This document shows positions 32,863-34,176 of a stretch of DNA of 34,176 nt, one piece after another. Below the pieces are notes generated by a model. It worked only from the letters and a program-made list of their open reading frames with translations, made no database searches and had not been told where the DNA came from. The position numbers and the translations under genes were made by a program. The stretch is from the NCBI RefSeq assembly GCF_009916105.1, contig NZ_JAAAXQ010000031.1, positions 1 through 34,176 of the forward strand. Direction: 5' to 3'. Within the stretch, counting starts at the first letter, position 1. Each line of letters begins with the position of its first letter. Source of the DNA: Streptomyces sp. GC420. Its GTDB lineage: Bacteria; Actinomycetota; Actinomycetes; Streptomycetales; Streptomycetaceae.

Positions 32863-32908
32863 ACCCGGCGGACACACTGCTGGAGGGCGAGTTCCGTGGG
32901 AGCAGGAG

Positions 32909-33415
32909 ATGCCGACCGTGCCTGATGAGCGGCTTGACGCCGAGTGGGTCCGCGCCTGGTACGAGGAAGTCGATGCCGCTCTCAAGGAACTGATGGAGTC
33001 GTTCCTTGCGCGGCACGGCTTCCCGCCCGGCCGGAACGAGGTCAGGCTCGCAACAGGGTCAAGCCACAAGGCGACCGAGGCGCTCGTGGAACTGACGCCG
33101 ATCCCCTCCGACCTGACCACGATGTACTGGGTCATTGCCGAAGCCTCCCTGCCCGACGTGGACAACGGTTACTTCATCCACTCGCCCTCAACAGTCGCAG
33201 CTCACTTTCGCGAGTACGGCTTCATCCAGATCGACGGAGAAGAGCCCGCCCTGGTGTTCGCCGGCGACGGTGGCGGTCACCTGTTCGCCGTGGCCGGGAC
33301 GGGACGGGTGTGGAAGTCCGCCACGGCTTCCTGGTTCGATCAGTTCGATCTCGATGCGGCCGGCCTCAAAGAGTTCCTCGAACGGCTGGCGCGAAGGATC
33401 GCCGGACAGTCCTGA
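32909..33415 (+). CDS. SUKH-like hypothetical protein (putative immunity)
   Basis: A 168-residue acidic protein starting MPTVPDERLDAEWVRAWYEE. The latter half (HFREYGFIQIDGEEPALVFA, GDGGGHLFAVAGTGRVWKSA, FDQFDLDAAGLKEFLERLAR) has the strand order and closing helix of SUKH/SMI1-like folds. The GDGGGHLFAV turn is especially similar. ATG 32909 follows GGGAG; a GTG at 32918 is also possible. It lies 46 bp after the frameshifted SUKH gene, in the same direction. No toxin gene is visible in the window, so the immunity role is inferred from family and context. Confidence 0.6.
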   Translation: MPTVPDERLDAEWVRAWYEEVDAALKELMESFLARHGFPPGRNEVRLATGSSHKATEALVELTPIPSDLTTMYWVIAEASLPDVDNGYFIHSPSTVAAHFREYGFIQIDGEEPALVFAGDGGGHLFAVAGTGRVWKSATASWFDQFDLDAAGLKEFLERLARRIAGQS

Positions 33416-33871
33416 CCGGTGCCGATCCGCATCTTGGCCCGCCCTGCCACTGTGCCCGGCGTCAGGTCCGGCGCGGACGGGCCGGGAGTCGGCCGGCTGG
33501 CTCCGGGGAGCTGTCCCCAGGTGTTCCGGAAGGCGACCACCCCGGCGAAGTCTTCGCCCACGCCGCCCTGGGCAACCACAGCGCGACCCACACCGCGATC
33601 TCGTAAGCACACCCACTTCGGCCTGATCAGCACCATCGATCCGGGCCCGGCCCGGGTCGCCTACTTCGACGAGCCGAAGCTGATCGTGGACACCGGAATC
33701 GTTCATGGCCGCCCGGGCGAAGCCGCCCTCGCAGAACCCCTCACCGCGGGAGCTCCACGCCGCGGACACACATCGAGCCATCGAGGCGGCACCGGCAGTG
33801 GCTGGTCTGGTCAGATCACTTGTTCTACGGTCTTACATGGTGTCAGGACCACGACGAACGGGGGCCTTCGA
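33416..33871. other. 456-bp stretch without an assignable gene
   Basis: Short coding-like runs appear in the plus strand in two frames: GEVFAHAALGNHSATHTAIS ending at about 33606, and KHTHFGLISTIDPGPARVAY then FDEPKLIVDTGIVHG from about 33606. They may be parts of one decayed gene joined by a frameshift. I do not recognise the family. Nothing else is supported here. Confidence 0.4.
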
Positions 33872-34176
33872 GTGACTGACGGGACGGCGCTGGCGGAGCG
33901 GATCGCAGAGCGGCGCGATGGCAGGGGTGATCCCCGGGCGCTGGTGGGCGAGTTGAGGCGGTCTGTGGTGCTGGTGCCGTTCGCGGGGGGCGGGTTGTGG
34001 ACCGCGGACCTGGGCGGGGTGCGCTGGATCTGCGCGTTCACGGACGAGGAGGCGCTGGCGCGGTTCGCGCGGGCACGTGACCGTGGGGACGCGCGGGAGA
34101 GCGGCCGGCCTTGGGAGTTCGCGGAGTTGCGCGGGGCGCGGCTGCTGGACGAGATCATTCCGGCGATGGGTGGGCC
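33872..34176 (+). CDS. SseB-like protein, C-terminus off the window
   Basis: From GTG 33872 the frame reads VTDGTALAERIAERRDGRGD, ALVGELRRSVVLVPFAGGGL, then WTADLGGVRWICAFTDEEAL and WEFAELRGARLLDEIIPAMG, open to the edge. The pattern, a helix, then VLVP, then an AFTDEEALARF strand-turn, is that of the SseB N-terminal domain. In Streptomyces such genes often lie beside WXG100-type proteins and polymorphic toxins, which agrees with the SUKH-like genes upstream. The role is unknown. Confidence 0.75.
   Translation, partial: MTDGTALAERIAERRDGRGDPRALVGELRRSVVLVPFAGGGLWTADLGGVRWICAFTDEEALARFARARDRGDARESGRPWEFAELRGARLLDEIIPAMGG

Overview
The window looks like a chromosomal accessory stretch of a Streptomyces or a close relative. 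GC is very high with strong third-position bias, GTG/TTG starts are common, and lineage-typical families occur (DUF5999, a WhiB-type Fe-S protein, a GAF-domain regulator beside an aldehyde dehydrogenase, paired TetR genes, an SseB-like protein). No tRNA, rRNA or CRISPR array was recognised by eye.

Layout. 1-7600: mostly small independent units. These are a frameshifted secreted SMP-30-type protein cut by the left edge, a DUF5999 protein, a CxxC mini-protein, a PHP-domain phosphoesterase, the first 28 codons of a lost F420-dependent oxidoreductase, a TIM-barrel glycosidase-like protein divergent from a TetR regulator across a double palindrome, a VanZ-CsbD pair, a small secreted peptide and a PPC-decarboxylase-type flavoprotein. 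7600-15000: a TetR gene divergent from a saccharopine-dehydrogenase-like oxidoreductase, then a very large (about 1622 aa) P-type ATPase of the mycobacterial CtpH/CtpI kind. 15000-18680: a WhiB-like gene broken by a 41-bp tandem duplication, then a GAF/HTH regulator and its probable target, an ExaC-like aldehyde dehydrogenase ending in a clear stem-loop.

18761-22906 is a complete-looking Tn3-family element bounded by 46-bp inverted repeats (44/46 identical). It holds a gutted transposase, a serine resolvase and two cargo genes, a MerR regulator divergent from an alpha/beta hydrolase. Its right end abuts a fumarylacetoacetate-hydrolase (FAH) family relic.

22907-29078 is the most coherent system. 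On the minus strand, a VTC-type polyphosphate polymerase domain, a DUF4956 membrane protein and a membrane-anchored CotH-type kinase are joined by 4-bp stop/start overlaps. A strong stem-loop follows, then a response regulator and sensor kinase, again overlapping by 4 bp. The sensor kinase stop also overlaps the start of the FAH relic. I infer a membrane-associated polyphosphate or phosphotransfer device under two-component control.

29079-34176 is gene-poor and rearranged. It contains a small membrane protein with a double-HTH regulator, a 25-bp repeat in two copies, tandem duplications, two SUKH/SMI1-like immunity-type genes (one frameshifted) and the start of an SseB-like gene running off the right edge. 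This resembles the margin of a polymorphic-toxin or type VII secretion locus.
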